Source of the DNA: Micromonospora halotolerans
Lineage (GTDB): Bacteria > Actinomycetota > Actinomycetes > Mycobacteriales > Micromonosporaceae
Direction: 5' to 3'
DNA: 64,000 nucleotides
Assembly: GCF_032108445.1 (NCBI RefSeq)
Contig: NZ_CP134876.1
Span: 6,510,001 to 6,574,000, forward strand
The translations under genes and the position numbers were made by a program. Shown piece by piece: positions 42,492-50,400 of this stretch; the first letter of the stretch is position 1, and every line of letters starts with the position of its first letter. The notes below the pieces were generated by a model. It had not been told where the DNA came from. It saw nothing but the letters and a program-made list of their open reading frames with translations, and did no database searches.

Positions 42492-42791
42492 TCACACCCC
42501 CGGCAGCGGGATGACGATCAGCTCGCCCTCGGCGTCCGGTCCGGTCAGCGCCTCCGGGTCGAGCGCCCCGTTGGCGTCGGCGATCCGCCACCACGCGGTG
42601 GCGTCGCCCAGGTACCGGTGGCTGATCAGGTCGAGCCGGTCCCCGGCGGTCACCCGGTGGGTGGCGGCGGCCCGCACGTCGCGCAGGTCCGGCAGCGGCC
42701 GCCGCCGCAGGTAGCGCACCTCGCGCAGGCCGCCGGCGCCGTCGGACACGGTCGTTCCGGCGACGGGTACAAAGTCGTAGCGCCCGGTCAT
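42492..42791 (-). CDS. LysM-domain baseplate protein (Afp7 C-terminal type)
   Basis: 99 residues: a short N-terminal strand region, then a LysM domain (THRVTAGDRLDLISHRYLGD, ATAWWRIADANG) and the terminal GELIVIPLPGV. LysM is usual at the tube-baseplate junction of eCIS. ATG 42791 starts one base after the tube-protein stop and the gene ends one base before the hub start, indicating coupled translation. Confidence 0.9.
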   Translation of the reverse strand: MTGRYDFVPVAGTTVSDGAGGLREVRYLRRRPLPDLRDVRAAATHRVTAGDRLDLISHRYLGDATAWWRIADANGALDPEALTGPDAEGELIVIPLPGV

Positions 42792-42792
42792 G

Positions 42793-43446
42793 TCACGCTC
42801 CGGCGAGGTCGGTGACGGCGTCGACGGCGCCGGAGACCGCGCCCACCACGGCGAGGACCTCCTTGGCGACGAGGTGCGCGAGGTAGAGCCCGTAACCGAC
42901 GTCGGTCAGCGACAGGTCGTCGTAGGTGAGCACCTGGGCGGAGACGTCCACGGTGGCCCGGATCGGGCTCAGCGCCGGGTTGAACGCCTGTTCGGTGACG
43001 CCGAGCTGGGTGATCCGCACCGGCACCACCCGGGCCGGCCCCCAGACCAGCACGGCCATGGGCAGTTCCACCGGCAGGATCTCGATGGTCCCGGCGGCGA
43101 GCAGCACCGAGTTGGCGATCACCCGGACGCTGCCGGGGTGCAGCAGCATCTCCAGCACCGACAGCTGGGGCAGGACGCCGACGGTGGCGGCGACCGGGTC
43201 GCCGCTCTCCAACTGGTCGGTGGCGTCGACGTCGACCGTCATGGTGATCGTCTCGGTGGGCGCGCCCCAGGCCCGGTGCGCGTCGGCGGCGCGCTGCCCG
43301 GAATCCCCGCCGGACCGGGGGGCGATGGTGCGCTGCACCTGGTCGGGATTGTACTGGAACACCACCACCCGGGACAGCGGCCCCAGCGGGTCGACCGCGA
43401 TGATGGCGCCGCGCAGGGTACGCGGACTGCCCGGGAAGCTGCTCAC
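42793..43446 (-). CDS. eCIS tube-terminal/initiator protein (CIS tube family)
   Basis: 217 residues from GTG 43446; GTG 43485 would add 13. Neither has a ribosome site, and 43446 is preferred because the family begins close to the VVVFQYNPDQVQRTIAP block seen at residues about 27-43. Further blocks: TITMTVDVDATDQLESGD, PVAATVGVLPQLSVLEMLL, PVRITQLGVTEQAFNPALSP, IRATVDVSAQVLTYDD. These match the contractile-injection-system tube protein family (Afp7 N-terminal half). It is the first gene of the minus-strand baseplate operon, so the operon promoter must lie in 43447-43541. Confidence 0.85.
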   Translation of the reverse strand: MSSFPGSPRTLRGAIIAVDPLGPLSRVVVFQYNPDQVQRTIAPRSGGDSGQRAADAHRAWGAPTETITMTVDVDATDQLESGDPVAATVGVLPQLSVLEMLLHPGSVRVIANSVLLAAGTIEILPVELPMAVLVWGPARVVPVRITQLGVTEQAFNPALSPIRATVDVSAQVLTYDDLSLTDVGYGLYLAHLVAKEVLAVVGAVSGAVDAVTDLAGA

Positions 43447-43528
43447 GCCGCCGAGGGTCCCGCGGAGCCGTCGCCCCGCCGTCACGCCCGCGTCACGCCA
43501 CCGGCGGGACCGCCCGTCGAGATCGCCC

Positions 43529-43534
43529 TATGCT
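43529..43534 (+). promoter_or_regulatory. -10 element of leaderless VOC gene
   Basis: TATGCT lies seven bases before the ATG at 43542, so transcription should start at or next to the start codon; no ribosome site is present. A weak GGGACC is 17 bases upstream. The same 95-bp gap must hold the eCIS operon promoter. Confidence 0.5.
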
Positions 43535-43541
43535 CGGCCCC

Positions 43542-43982
43542 ATGACGCTTCAGCGGATGGACCACGTCAGCATCGTCGTCAGCGACCTCGCTGCCGCGGT
43601 GGCGTTCTTCGTCGAACTCGGCATGGAGCGGGAGGGCGAGGCGCCCATCGAGGGGCGGTGGGTGGACCGGGTCAACGGGATCGACGACGTCCGGGTCGAC
43701 ATCGTCATGATGCGGACCCCGGACGGCCACGGCAAGGTCGAGCTGACGAGGTTCCGCTCGCCGGCGGCGATCAGCGCCGAGCCCTCCGCGGCACCGCCGA
43801 ACACACTGGGCCTCCGCAGCATCATGTTCGCCGTCGACGACGTCGACGACGTCGTCGCCCGCCTGCGGCCCCACGGCGGCGAACTCGTCGGCGAGGTGGT
43901 GCGGTACGAGGACATCTACCGGCTCTGCTACCTCCGGGGCCCGGAGGGCATCATCGTCGCGCTGGCCGAGCAGCTCAACTGA
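43542..43982 (+). CDS. VOC-family (glyoxalase-like) protein
   Basis: 146 residues. First half MDHVSIVVSDLAAAVAFFVELGM with metal-position His in DHVSIV, second half LRSIMFAVDDVDDVVARLRP and RLCYLRGPEGIIVALAEQL. These are two beta-alpha-beta-beta-beta units of the vicinal oxygen chelate fold. Such proteins may be glyoxalases, dioxygenases or resistance proteins; the specific reaction is unclear. ATG 43542 is probably leaderless. It is divergent from the eCIS operon and unrelated to it by content, and marks the right border of that locus. Confidence 0.85.
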   Translation: MTLQRMDHVSIVVSDLAAAVAFFVELGMEREGEAPIEGRWVDRVNGIDDVRVDIVMMRTPDGHGKVELTRFRSPAAISAEPSAAPPNTLGLRSIMFAVDDVDDVVARLRPHGGELVGEVVRYEDIYRLCYLRGPEGIIVALAEQLN

Positions 43983-44009
43983 CTGCTACCGGACCCGGCT
44001 GACATGTCG

Positions 44010-44441
44010 TCAGTCGAGCGCGGCGGCGAGGTGCTGTGCCTGTCCGGCTGCCGCGGCAAGCCGAAGGTGGTCGTGATAGTCGCGCGAGGCGACGATGAGG
44101 CCATCACGTACCCGCAGGACCTGGACGTTGGCCACGGTCTCTTCGCGTCCGGTCGCCACGTTTCGTAGGTGGTAGTCGAACTCGGCGAGAATCACCTCAG
44201 GATCCTTGGCCTCGTGTACGACGACGTTGAGAGCCCTCAGTTCGAACGGCGCCCGCGCGGCTGCCTCGAAGTGCGCCCCGACCTCGGCGCGGCCATTGAG
44301 GCGGAGACGCCGCGGCGCAGCGAAGGGCTGATCGACTGTGGCGTCTTCCGCATACAGGGCGGGCAGGTCGCTCCATCGGGCCTGGTTGATCCCGGCGAGA
44401 AGCCGGTCGAAGACGTCTCGCGGGCTGGCTGGGTCGGGCAT
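44010..44441 (-). CDS. SnoaL/NTF2-like protein
   Basis: 143 residues of the SnoaL-like alpha+beta-barrel family: RDVFDRLLAGINQARWSDLP, ALYAEDATVDQPF, RAEVGAHFEAAARAPFELRA and VLRVRDGLIVASRDYHDHLR. Members are isomerases, cyclases or dehydratases of small molecules; the function here is unknown. ATG 44441 has GGAG 8 bases upstream and a -10 TATAGT (44456-44461 on the complementary strand). It is divergent from a TetR gene, the likely repressor. Confidence 0.83.
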   Translation of the reverse strand: MPDPASPRDVFDRLLAGINQARWSDLPALYAEDATVDQPFAAPRRLRLNGRAEVGAHFEAAARAPFELRALNVVVHEAKDPEVILAEFDYHLRNVATGREETVANVQVLRVRDGLIVASRDYHDHLRLAAAAGQAQHLAAALD

Positions 44442-44526
44442 GTGGCGCGCTCCAGACTATAATCGGACTTGTGACTCCGCTTACACCATACGGACTCGTC
44501 GCTCCGCTTGTCGAGCGGCGGGAGCC

Positions 44527-45105
44527 GTGACGCCAGCGACCGATCGGCCGCTGCGGGCAGACGCGCGGCGCAACCGCGCGAGGGTGCTCGAGGCAGCCGA
44601 GGTCGTTTTCGCAGCCAAGGGTGTCTCGGCATCGACCGAGGACGTCGCTCGTGCCGCCGGCGTCGGCGTGGGCACCGTGTTCCGACACTTCCCCACCAAG
44701 GAGGCCTTGCTCGAGGCCCTGTATCGAGGCCGGCTGCAGCGGATGGCCGAAGCCGCTCGCGCAACAGCCGACGCGGAGGATCCGGGTGAAGCCTTCTTCA
44801 GCCTTCTCGCGGATGCCGTGGAGCATTCCGCCACGAAGATCGCCGTCGCTGATGCGCTGACCAAGGCTGGAGTCGACGTCCACAGAGCTTCGGCGGAGGA
44901 GTCCCGCGAGCTCACCGAGGCGCTCACGGCCTTGCTCCTTCGGGCCCAACGGGTCGGCGCCGTACGTCCCGATCTCGCGTTGCCCGACCTCATGGCGGTG
45001 CTGGTTGGAGCATCTCGCGCTGCGGAGCACGCAACCTCTGACGAAAGTCGGTCCCGCGTCGTCGGGCTGGTCCTCGATGGACTGAAAGCGTCACGATCGG
45101 GATGA
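44527..45105 (+). CDS. TetR-family regulator
   Basis: 192 residues. HTH: RNRARVLEAAEVVFAAKGVS, STEDVARAAGVGVGTVFRHF and PTKEALLEALY. The C-terminal ligand domain contains FSLLADAVEHSATKIAVADA and belongs to a group usually found next to small oxidoreductase or SnoaL genes. GTG 44527 has GGGAG nearby (spacing 3). The gap to the divergent SnoaL gene contains two CTCCGCTT direct repeats that may be part of the operator. It probably represses the SnoaL-like gene. Confidence 0.88.
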   Translation: MTPATDRPLRADARRNRARVLEAAEVVFAAKGVSASTEDVARAAGVGVGTVFRHFPTKEALLEALYRGRLQRMAEAARATADAEDPGEAFFSLLADAVEHSATKIAVADALTKAGVDVHRASAEESRELTEALTALLLRAQRVGAVRPDLALPDLMAVLVGASRAAEHATSDESRSRVVGLVLDGLKASRSG

Positions 45106-45167
45106 CCGGACTGACAGCGAGCGGAGCCGCGTCCAGGCAGCGCAGATGAGAACGCTCGATGCCGGGG

Positions 45168-45683
45168 TCAGGGGACCGGCGGTCGGGGCGCCTGCTGCGT
45201 GTGGTGGTCCAGCAGGCGGGTGAGCAGTTGCACGAACTGGTCGCGTTCGGCGGGGAGCAGCGGGGCGAGCAGCTGTTCGTGGAGGTCGTCCATGACCTTG
45301 TCGAGGCGGCGCAGGTGCCGGCGGCCCTGGGCGGTGATCGTGATGACGTTGCGGCGGCGGTCGTCGGGATCCGGTGCCCGCTCGACGAGGCCGCGCTCCG
45401 CCAGTTCGTTGAGGACGCCGACCATGTCGCTGCGGTAGATGCCGGTGCGTCGGCTCAGCGTCGCCTGGCTGCCCGGGCCGTACTCCTGCAGCGAGGCGAG
45501 CACGGCGTAGTGCCACCTGCGGGCGTCGGCTCCGGCCAGCCCTTCGGCGACCAGCCGATCCGACTGGGCGGCCAGATGTGACAGCAGCCGGCTGGCGCGC
45601 CGGCTCAGTCTGTCCGGCGTCTTGATCCCGCCGTCGTCGGGCATGTCCGCGGCTTCGGCCCCGCTGTCCATGACGCTGACCAT
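45168..45683 (-). CDS. MarR-family regulator
   Basis: 171 residues (or 167 from the second ATG at 45671). Winged-helix core: RRWHYAVLASLQEYGPGSQA, TLSRRTGIYRSDMVGVLNEL, and DPDDRRRNVITITAQGRRHL as wing. The N-terminal 30 residues are a variable extension. It is divergent from a second MarR gene; the 98-bp gap holds two inverted repeats, one of which probably serves each regulator. Confidence 0.88.
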   Translation of the reverse strand: MVSVMDSGAEAADMPDDGGIKTPDRLSRRASRLLSHLAAQSDRLVAEGLAGADARRWHYAVLASLQEYGPGSQATLSRRTGIYRSDMVGVLNELAERGLVERAPDPDDRRRNVITITAQGRRHLRRLDKVMDDLHEQLLAPLLPAERDQFVQLLTRLLDHHTQQAPRPPVP

Positions 45684-45702
45684 ACCCGGTTGCGTTCGTC
45701 GG

Positions 45703-45759
45703 ACTAACGAGATACTTTCGTTAGTGTCATAAACGTTTCTGGACTGAACGTTCGTCCAG
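45703..45759. promoter_or_regulatory. Two inverted repeats between divergent MarR genes
   Basis: ACTAACGA (45703-45710), 7 bases, TCGTTAGT (45718-45725): perfect 8-base arms. CTGGACTGAAC / GTTCGTCCAG (45739-45759): complementary apart from one extra base in the left arm. They lie between the MarR genes at 45168-45683 and 45782-46222. Confidence 0.7.
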
Positions 45760-45781
45760 GAAGACGGATTTGGAGGTCGTC

Positions 45782-46222
45782 GTGACGACCACAGCTCAGG
45801 CCTTCGGTACCGCGCTCATCGGCCAGACCGAGAAGGCGCTCAACGCGATCCTGGACCGGCAGCTCGTCGGGACCGGCATCACCGAACCCCAGTGGGTGAC
45901 CCTCACGCTGACCGTGCTCAGCGGTGGGGCCGTCGACCGGGCCGAGCTCATCCGCCGGGTCGGCGCCGCCACACAGTTCAGCCAGGCTGCGGTGGCCGAA
46001 CGCATCACCGAACTCACCGCCGCGGGGTTCCTGCGCGACGGCGGCGACGGCCGCATCCAGGTCACCGACGAAGGGCAGGCGCGCTGGACGCGGGTCCACA
46101 CCACGATCGGCCCGATCACCCAGGAACTGTGGGGCGACCTGCCGGCCGAGGACCTGGCCGCCGCGGGCCGAGTCCTGGGCATCGTCCTGGACCGGGCCAA
46201 CGCGGTGCTGGCCGGCCGCTAA
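45782..46222 (+). CDS. MarR-family winged-helix regulator
   Basis: 146 residues. Blocks: ALIGQTEKALNAILDRQLVG, TEPQWVTLTLTVLSGGAVDR, SQAAVAERITELTAAGFLRD, GRIQVTDEGQARWTRVHTTI. This fits a MarR/winged-helix fold of the subgroup found beside SnoaL-like enzymes. GTG 45782 has GGAGG 5 bases upstream. It is followed after 69 bp by a SnoaL-like gene on the same strand that could be its target, and is divergent from another MarR gene. Confidence 0.78.
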   Translation: MTTTAQAFGTALIGQTEKALNAILDRQLVGTGITEPQWVTLTLTVLSGGAVDRAELIRRVGAATQFSQAAVAERITELTAAGFLRDGGDGRIQVTDEGQARWTRVHTTIGPITQELWGDLPAEDLAAAGRVLGIVLDRANAVLAGR

Positions 46223-46291
46223 ACCCTTCGTCCTCGGAACTCGCCACCCGGCACAAGACAACATCCGCCGTTGAAAATGAAAGAGGATGCC

Positions 46292-46705
46292 ATGTCCAGA
46301 GAGACGCTGATCGCCGACCGCATCGAGATCACCGACCTGTTCACCCGCTTCGCGCTCCTGCTCGACGAGAAGCGGTGGGAGGACGCCGACACCGTCTTCA
46401 CCGACGACGTCGCGGTGCACTCGCCCCGCGGAGGCGAACTCCGCGGCATCGACAAGGTCGTCGGCTTCATGCGACAGAGCGAGGTCGAGGGGCAGCACAC
46501 CCAGCACACGACCACCGACCTGCTGGTGGACATCGACGGCGACCAGGCCGCCGTCACGGCGAACTCACTGGTGTACTACTACCGCGACGGCCAAGCACCC
46601 CACTTCACCGGCGGCCTGCGAACGGCCGGCACCGTGGTACGCACGCCGGCGGGCTGGCGAATCCGCGAACAGCGGATCACGCCCGCCTGGACCCGTGAGA
46701 ACTGA
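46292..46705 (+). CDS. SnoaL-like (NTF2 fold) protein
   Basis: 137 residues: IADRIEITDLFTRFALLLDE, KRWEDADTVFTDDVAVHSPR and GIDKVVGFMRQSEVEGQHTQ, with HTTTDLLVDIDGDQAAVTAN and YYYRDGQAPHFTGGL. These are SnoaL_4-type features: an enzyme or ligand-binding protein with conserved His and Asp in the barrel. ATG 46292 has AGAGGA upstream. Together with the preceding MarR gene it forms a probable two-gene unit. Substrate unknown. Confidence 0.82.
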   Translation: MSRETLIADRIEITDLFTRFALLLDEKRWEDADTVFTDDVAVHSPRGGELRGIDKVVGFMRQSEVEGQHTQHTTTDLLVDIDGDQAAVTANSLVYYYRDGQAPHFTGGLRTAGTVVRTPAGWRIREQRITPAWTREN

Positions 46706-46911
46706 CCTCTCGACGGTCACGGTCCACGTTCACCACGGGCCGGGGACGCGCCAGGGGTGCCCGCCGCGCTCCGCACGGGATCGAGGTGGTGGTCTCGGCG
46801 TCGACGTCAACCGTCATGGTTGGGGCCGGTCGGGCGATCCCACCGCTGTTGCGTTTCGCGCCCCATCCCCGATCCATAGATGAAGTGCTGTCCGTGGGGA
46901 AGGGAGATCAG

Positions 46912-47970
46912 ATGTCGTTCACCCGGTTACTCGCCGGCACCGCGATGGTCACCGCACTGGTGGCGACCGCGGCGACGCCCGCCCAGGCGGCCGTCAACGA
47001 TCCGTTGTACGACAAGCAGTGGGGCCTGCGGCAGATCCACGCCGAGCAGGCCTGGGCGACCAGCACGGGAGCGGGCGTCGTCATCGCGGTGGTGGACACC
47101 GGCGTCGACCTCGCCCACCCGGACCTGGCCGCCAAGCTCGTCCCCGGCGCGACCTTCATCGACTGCGGCCCGGCCTCGTGCGGCAACGGCGACTGGCGCG
47201 GCCCCAACGGCGTGCCCGATGCCGGCGACGAGCACGGCACCCACGTGGCCGGTATCGCCGCCGCGGCCACGGGCAACGGTGTCGGTGTCGCCGGCGTCGC
47301 CCGCGACGCGAAGATCATGCCGATCAAGGTGCTGGAGGCGGGCAGCGGCAGCTTCGCCGACATCGCCGCCGGCATCCGCTACGCGGCCGACCACGGCGCC
47401 AAGGTGGTCAACCTCAGCCTCGGCGCACTGCCCGGCAGCCAGGCCCTCACCATCACCGGCCTGGAGTCCGCGGCGACCGAGGCGATCGCGTACGCGCAGG
47501 CGAAGGGCGTCGCCGTCATCGCGGCCGCCGGCAACGAGACCGCGCCGCTGTGCGACACCCCGGCCTGGGAGGCCGGGGCCCTCTGCGTCACGGCCACCGA
47601 CCGCAACGAGGTCAAGGCGTGGTACTCGAACCTGGGTGTCAAGGCAGACCTGAAGGCCGTCGCCGCGCCCGGCGGCGCCGGCCTTGTCAACTGCGACGAC
47701 GACATCTGGTCCACCGTCCCGGTGGGCGCCGGCGCGGCTACCTGCGGGCAGGGCGACTACGACGCCTACGCCGGCACGTCGATGGCCACGCCGTACGTGT
47801 CCGGGGTGGCGGCGCTGCTCGCCGCCCAGGGGCGCAGCGTGGCCAACGTGTACGCGGTGCTGATGTCGACCGCCCGAACCCCGGTCGTCGGTCTGCGCGG
47901 CGTCTACACGCCGCTCTACGGCTGGGGCATCGTCGACGCCCAGGCCGCCGTGGCCGCCCCGCGCACCTGA
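46912..47970 (+). CDS. Secreted subtilisin-like serine protease (S8)
   Basis: 352 residues. Signal peptide of about 27 residues ending AQA, then AVNDPLYDKQWGLRQIHAEQAW, the entry of thermitase-like S8 enzymes. Catalytic Asp62 (VVDTGVD), His108 (DEHGTHVAG), oxyanion Asn208 (AAGNET) and Ser290 (AGTSMATPYVSG). No inhibitor I9-type propeptide lies between signal and catalytic domain, so folding may depend on the short segment shown or proceed unaided. No C-terminal extension. Cysteine pairs (DCGPASCG; LCDTPAWEAGALC) may form disulfides outside the cell. ATG 46912 has a GGGAAGGGAG site. Confidence 0.93.
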   Translation: MSFTRLLAGTAMVTALVATAATPAQAAVNDPLYDKQWGLRQIHAEQAWATSTGAGVVIAVVDTGVDLAHPDLAAKLVPGATFIDCGPASCGNGDWRGPNGVPDAGDEHGTHVAGIAAAATGNGVGVAGVARDAKIMPIKVLEAGSGSFADIAAGIRYAADHGAKVVNLSLGALPGSQALTITGLESAATEAIAYAQAKGVAVIAAAGNETAPLCDTPAWEAGALCVTATDRNEVKAWYSNLGVKADLKAVAAPGGAGLVNCDDDIWSTVPVGAGAATCGQGDYDAYAGTSMATPYVSGVAALLAAQGRSVANVYAVLMSTARTPVVGLRGVYTPLYGWGIVDAQAAVAAPRT

Positions 47971-48091
47971 GGCCGCCGGAACGTCCCCCGCGGTGATCGA
48001 GGCCCCGGCTCGGGAACCTACCCGGCCGGGGCTGGGACGTGTGGCGGAAGCGCCCGCTGTGGGCACCGGGAACGAGCAGGGCGATAAGCCC

Positions 48092-48120
48092 TTGGTCAAC
48101 ATGACCGGGGTTCGTACCCT
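48092..48120 (+). promoter_or_regulatory. Promoter of leaderless ASCH gene
   Basis: TTGGTC (48092-48097), a 17-base spacer and TACCCT (48115-48120), with the ATG at 48127 six bases later, where transcription should begin. The gene has no ribosome site, as expected for a leaderless mRNA. Confidence 0.6.
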
Positions 48121-48126
48121 CGCCCG

Positions 48127-48558
48127 ATGGGACATGACGGCCTTCCGACCCTTGAACTCGCCTTCCCCGGACCGGAGCGTGACCGCGGTGTGGCGGCGAT
48201 CCTGAGCGGTCAGAAGACCACGCTCACGGGCCTCCTGGAGATCTACGAGCACGTCGGGGAAGCAGTACCAATGACCGGTCAGCGATTCTCAGTGCTTGAT
48301 TCCGATGGTCGTCCGGCCGTCACGATCGAGCTCGTCGACGTACGCGTCGTTCCTATGAAGGAGATCGACGACGACTTCGCGCGAGCCGAGGGACGCGGCT
48401 ACTCCGACGTGGCACAGTGGCGGACAGCCCACGAAGAGTTCTTCCGGAGCAATGGCGTCAGCGAGTTCCTGGGTCACACCCCGGTCATTGACGATGAGAC
48501 TCTCGTCGTAGCCGAACGCTTTCGAGTGGTCGAGCCCGACGGCCTGCGTGGCCCCTGA
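48127..48558 (+). CDS. ASCH-domain protein
   Basis: 143 residues. ILSGQKTTLTGLLEIYEHVG followed by FSVLDSDGRPAVTIELVDVR and VPMKEIDDDFARAEG is the ASCH fold (PUA-like), with the characteristic Lys-Thr-x-T motif near residue 30 and ETLVVAERFRVV at the end. ASCH proteins bind RNA or modified nucleosides; some are N4-acetylcytidine amidohydrolases, but the assignment here is only to the fold. It appears to be transcribed without a leader from a promoter at 48092-48120. Confidence 0.85.
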   Translation: MGHDGLPTLELAFPGPERDRGVAAILSGQKTTLTGLLEIYEHVGEAVPMTGQRFSVLDSDGRPAVTIELVDVRVVPMKEIDDDFARAEGRGYSDVAQWRTAHEEFFRSNGVSEFLGHTPVIDDETLVVAERFRVVEPDGLRGP

Positions 48559-48598
48559 TGATCACTCACCTGCGACCTTGCCCACTCCGCAACAGACC

Positions 48599-49810
48599 CT
48601 AGTGCGCCGGGGACGCCGGGCCGGAGTCGGCCACCCAGGTCGGGTGGGTCGCGACGAACGCGGCGACCGTGTCGTCGCGTACCGCGTGGAGCAGCTGCAT
48701 GCTGGTGGGGTTGAGGATCTCGGCGCTGCCGACGCCCGGCACGGTACGGCTGTTGAAGGTGCCGCCGTTGGTCTTGAGCGTGGTGATCGCGTCGGGCTTG
48801 ACACCGCGCATGGCGAAGGCCCAGTCGGCGAGCGGGATGCCGCCGTCGTCCACGGTCATGGTGCGGCCGACCGCCGACAGCAGCCCGGGCAGCTTCGTCG
48901 GCGAGTCCAGCCCCTTACTGACCACCTGGGCGAGCACGGCCTTGACGAACTGCTGCTGGTGGCGCTGCCGGCCGTAGTCGAAGTCGTGGTTGGCCAGCAG
49001 GTCCCGCTGCCGGACGAAGTCCAGCGCCTGCGCCGGGTCGAGGCAGTGCTGGCCCTTGGTGTAGACGTTCGGGGTGACGCCGGGGATGCGGTGGTTGACC
49101 GTGCCGTCCGGGTTGATCGCGTACGGCGCGGCGGGCCTGCCGGCGGCGTCGTGCCCGACGTGGATCGAGGTGGTGGTCTCGTCGACGTACATGCAGACCT
49201 GGCCGAGAACCTGGACGATCTTCTTGAAGCCCTGGAAGTCGATGATCCCGCCGGCGTCGGGGGTGATGCCGGTCAGGTCGCGGACGGTCAGCGCCAGCAG
49301 TTCGAAGCCGTGCGAGAGCGCCGCGGAGCCGGTCAGCCCCCGGCTGCCGAACGCGAAGGCCGCGTTGATCTTGTTCTGCCCGCCGCGGAACGGCGTGGCC
49401 CCGTTGTCGTAGGCGGGGATGGTGACCAGCGAGTCCCGGGGCAGCGAGACCAGGTACGCCTGGGTGTGGTCGGCCGGGATGTGCAGCAGGATGATCGAGT
49501 CCGCGCGGGTGAGCTGGCTCGGGTCCTGGTTGGCGCGGGTGTCGACGCCGACGAGCAGGATGTTCTTGGCCCCGGTGATCGTCCGGTGCTGCTCGGCGGG
49601 CGCGGCGGCGGCACCCAGGAGGTTCTGCTGGGTGACCTCGCCGGTCGCCGCGTGCAGCAGGTAGGCGCTGCCGCCCAGCGCCACGCCGCTCAGCGTCATG
49701 AGGGTGGTGCCGACCGCCACGCACCACCGGGCCCACCGCGGCCACGGCCGCCGCGCGGACCGGCGCGGCGGGACCGGACCGGCCGGTCCGGCGGTGATGG
49801 GGTACGACAC
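48599..49810 (-). CDS. LytR-CpsA-Psr (LCP) family cell-wall transferase
   Basis: 403 residues. Cytoplasmic Pro/Arg-rich N-terminus, one membrane helix (about residues 29-52), then the LCP domain: ILLVGVDTRANQD, ADSIILLHIPADHTQAYLVS, LPRDSLVTIP, KINAAFAFGS and ALDFVRQRDLLANHDFDYGR QQ-type end region. The Arg and Asp residues of VDTR, PRDS and the RQR/DYGR motifs are those that hold polyprenyl phosphate in LCP enzymes. It should attach wall polymers (teichoic acid or polysaccharide) to peptidoglycan on the outer face of the membrane. GTG 49810 has GGGAG 8 bases upstream. It stands alone on the minus strand. Confidence 0.93.
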   Translation of the reverse strand: MSYPITAGPAGPVPPRRSARRPWPRWARWCVAVGTTLMTLSGVALGGSAYLLHAATGEVTQQNLLGAAAAPAEQHRTITGAKNILLVGVDTRANQDPSQLTRADSIILLHIPADHTQAYLVSLPRDSLVTIPAYDNGATPFRGGQNKINAAFAFGSRGLTGSAALSHGFELLALTVRDLTGITPDAGGIIDFQGFKKIVQVLGQVCMYVDETTTSIHVGHDAAGRPAAPYAINPDGTVNHRIPGVTPNVYTKGQHCLDPAQALDFVRQRDLLANHDFDYGRQRHQQQFVKAVLAQVVSKGLDSPTKLPGLLSAVGRTMTVDDGGIPLADWAFAMRGVKPDAITTLKTNGGTFNSRTVPGVGSAEILNPTSMQLLHAVRDDTVAAFVATHPTWVADSGPASPAH

Positions 49811-49953
49811 GGTGTGATCTCCCAGGTCAGAGGGGGTGGCGAGGCCGGTCCAGGGTATGCCGGGCCCGGCCGGCCGGACAGGTCGCGCGGCTGTGAACTG
49901 GCTGGGAGCGGGCACCGGCCGGCGGCGTCGGGGTGGTGGGCCAGAATGGGCGC

Positions 49954-50382
49954 ATGGCGCAGCGGATGAGCGACGACCAGTGGCGGGCCTTCGTCACCTC
50001 CGGCACCCGGACCGGGAAGCTCGCCACCGTGCGGGCCGACGGCTCCCCGCACGTGGCCCCGATCTGGTTCGTGCTCGACGGCGACGACCTCGTCTTCAAC
50101 ACCGGCCGCGGCAGCGTGAAGGGGCGCAACCTGGTCCGCGACCCGCGGGCGGCGCTGACCGTGGACGAGGAGCACGCGCCGTACGCGTTCGTGACCCTCC
50201 GGGGCCCGGTGACGATCAGCGAGGACCCGGCCGAGTCGCTGCCCTGGTCCACCCGGATCGCCGCCCGCTACATGGGCGCCGACCGCGCCGAGGAGTACGG
50301 CCGGCGCAACGCCGTGCCCGGCGAGCTGCTGGTCCGGCTGCACGCCGAGCACGTGGTCGCGTTCAGCGGCATCGCGGACTGA
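49954..50382 (+). CDS. PPOX-class F420-dependent oxidoreductase
   Basis: 142 residues of the split-barrel pyridoxamine-oxidase-like fold: GTRTGKLATVRADGSPHVAP, IWFVLDGDDLVFNTGRGSVK, GRNLVRDPRAALTVDEEHAP and YAFVTLRGPVTI. Members with RxxGxPHxxPIWF and the GxxKxxNL loop bind F420 in actinomycetes. Substrate unknown. ATG 49954; no strong ribosome site. Convergent with the thiolase gene. Confidence 0.88.
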   Translation: MAQRMSDDQWRAFVTSGTRTGKLATVRADGSPHVAPIWFVLDGDDLVFNTGRGSVKGRNLVRDPRAALTVDEEHAPYAFVTLRGPVTISEDPAESLPWSTRIAARYMGADRAEEYGRRNAVPGELLVRLHAEHVVAFSGIAD

Positions 50383-50400
50383 GCTGCCGCGCCCGGCCGG

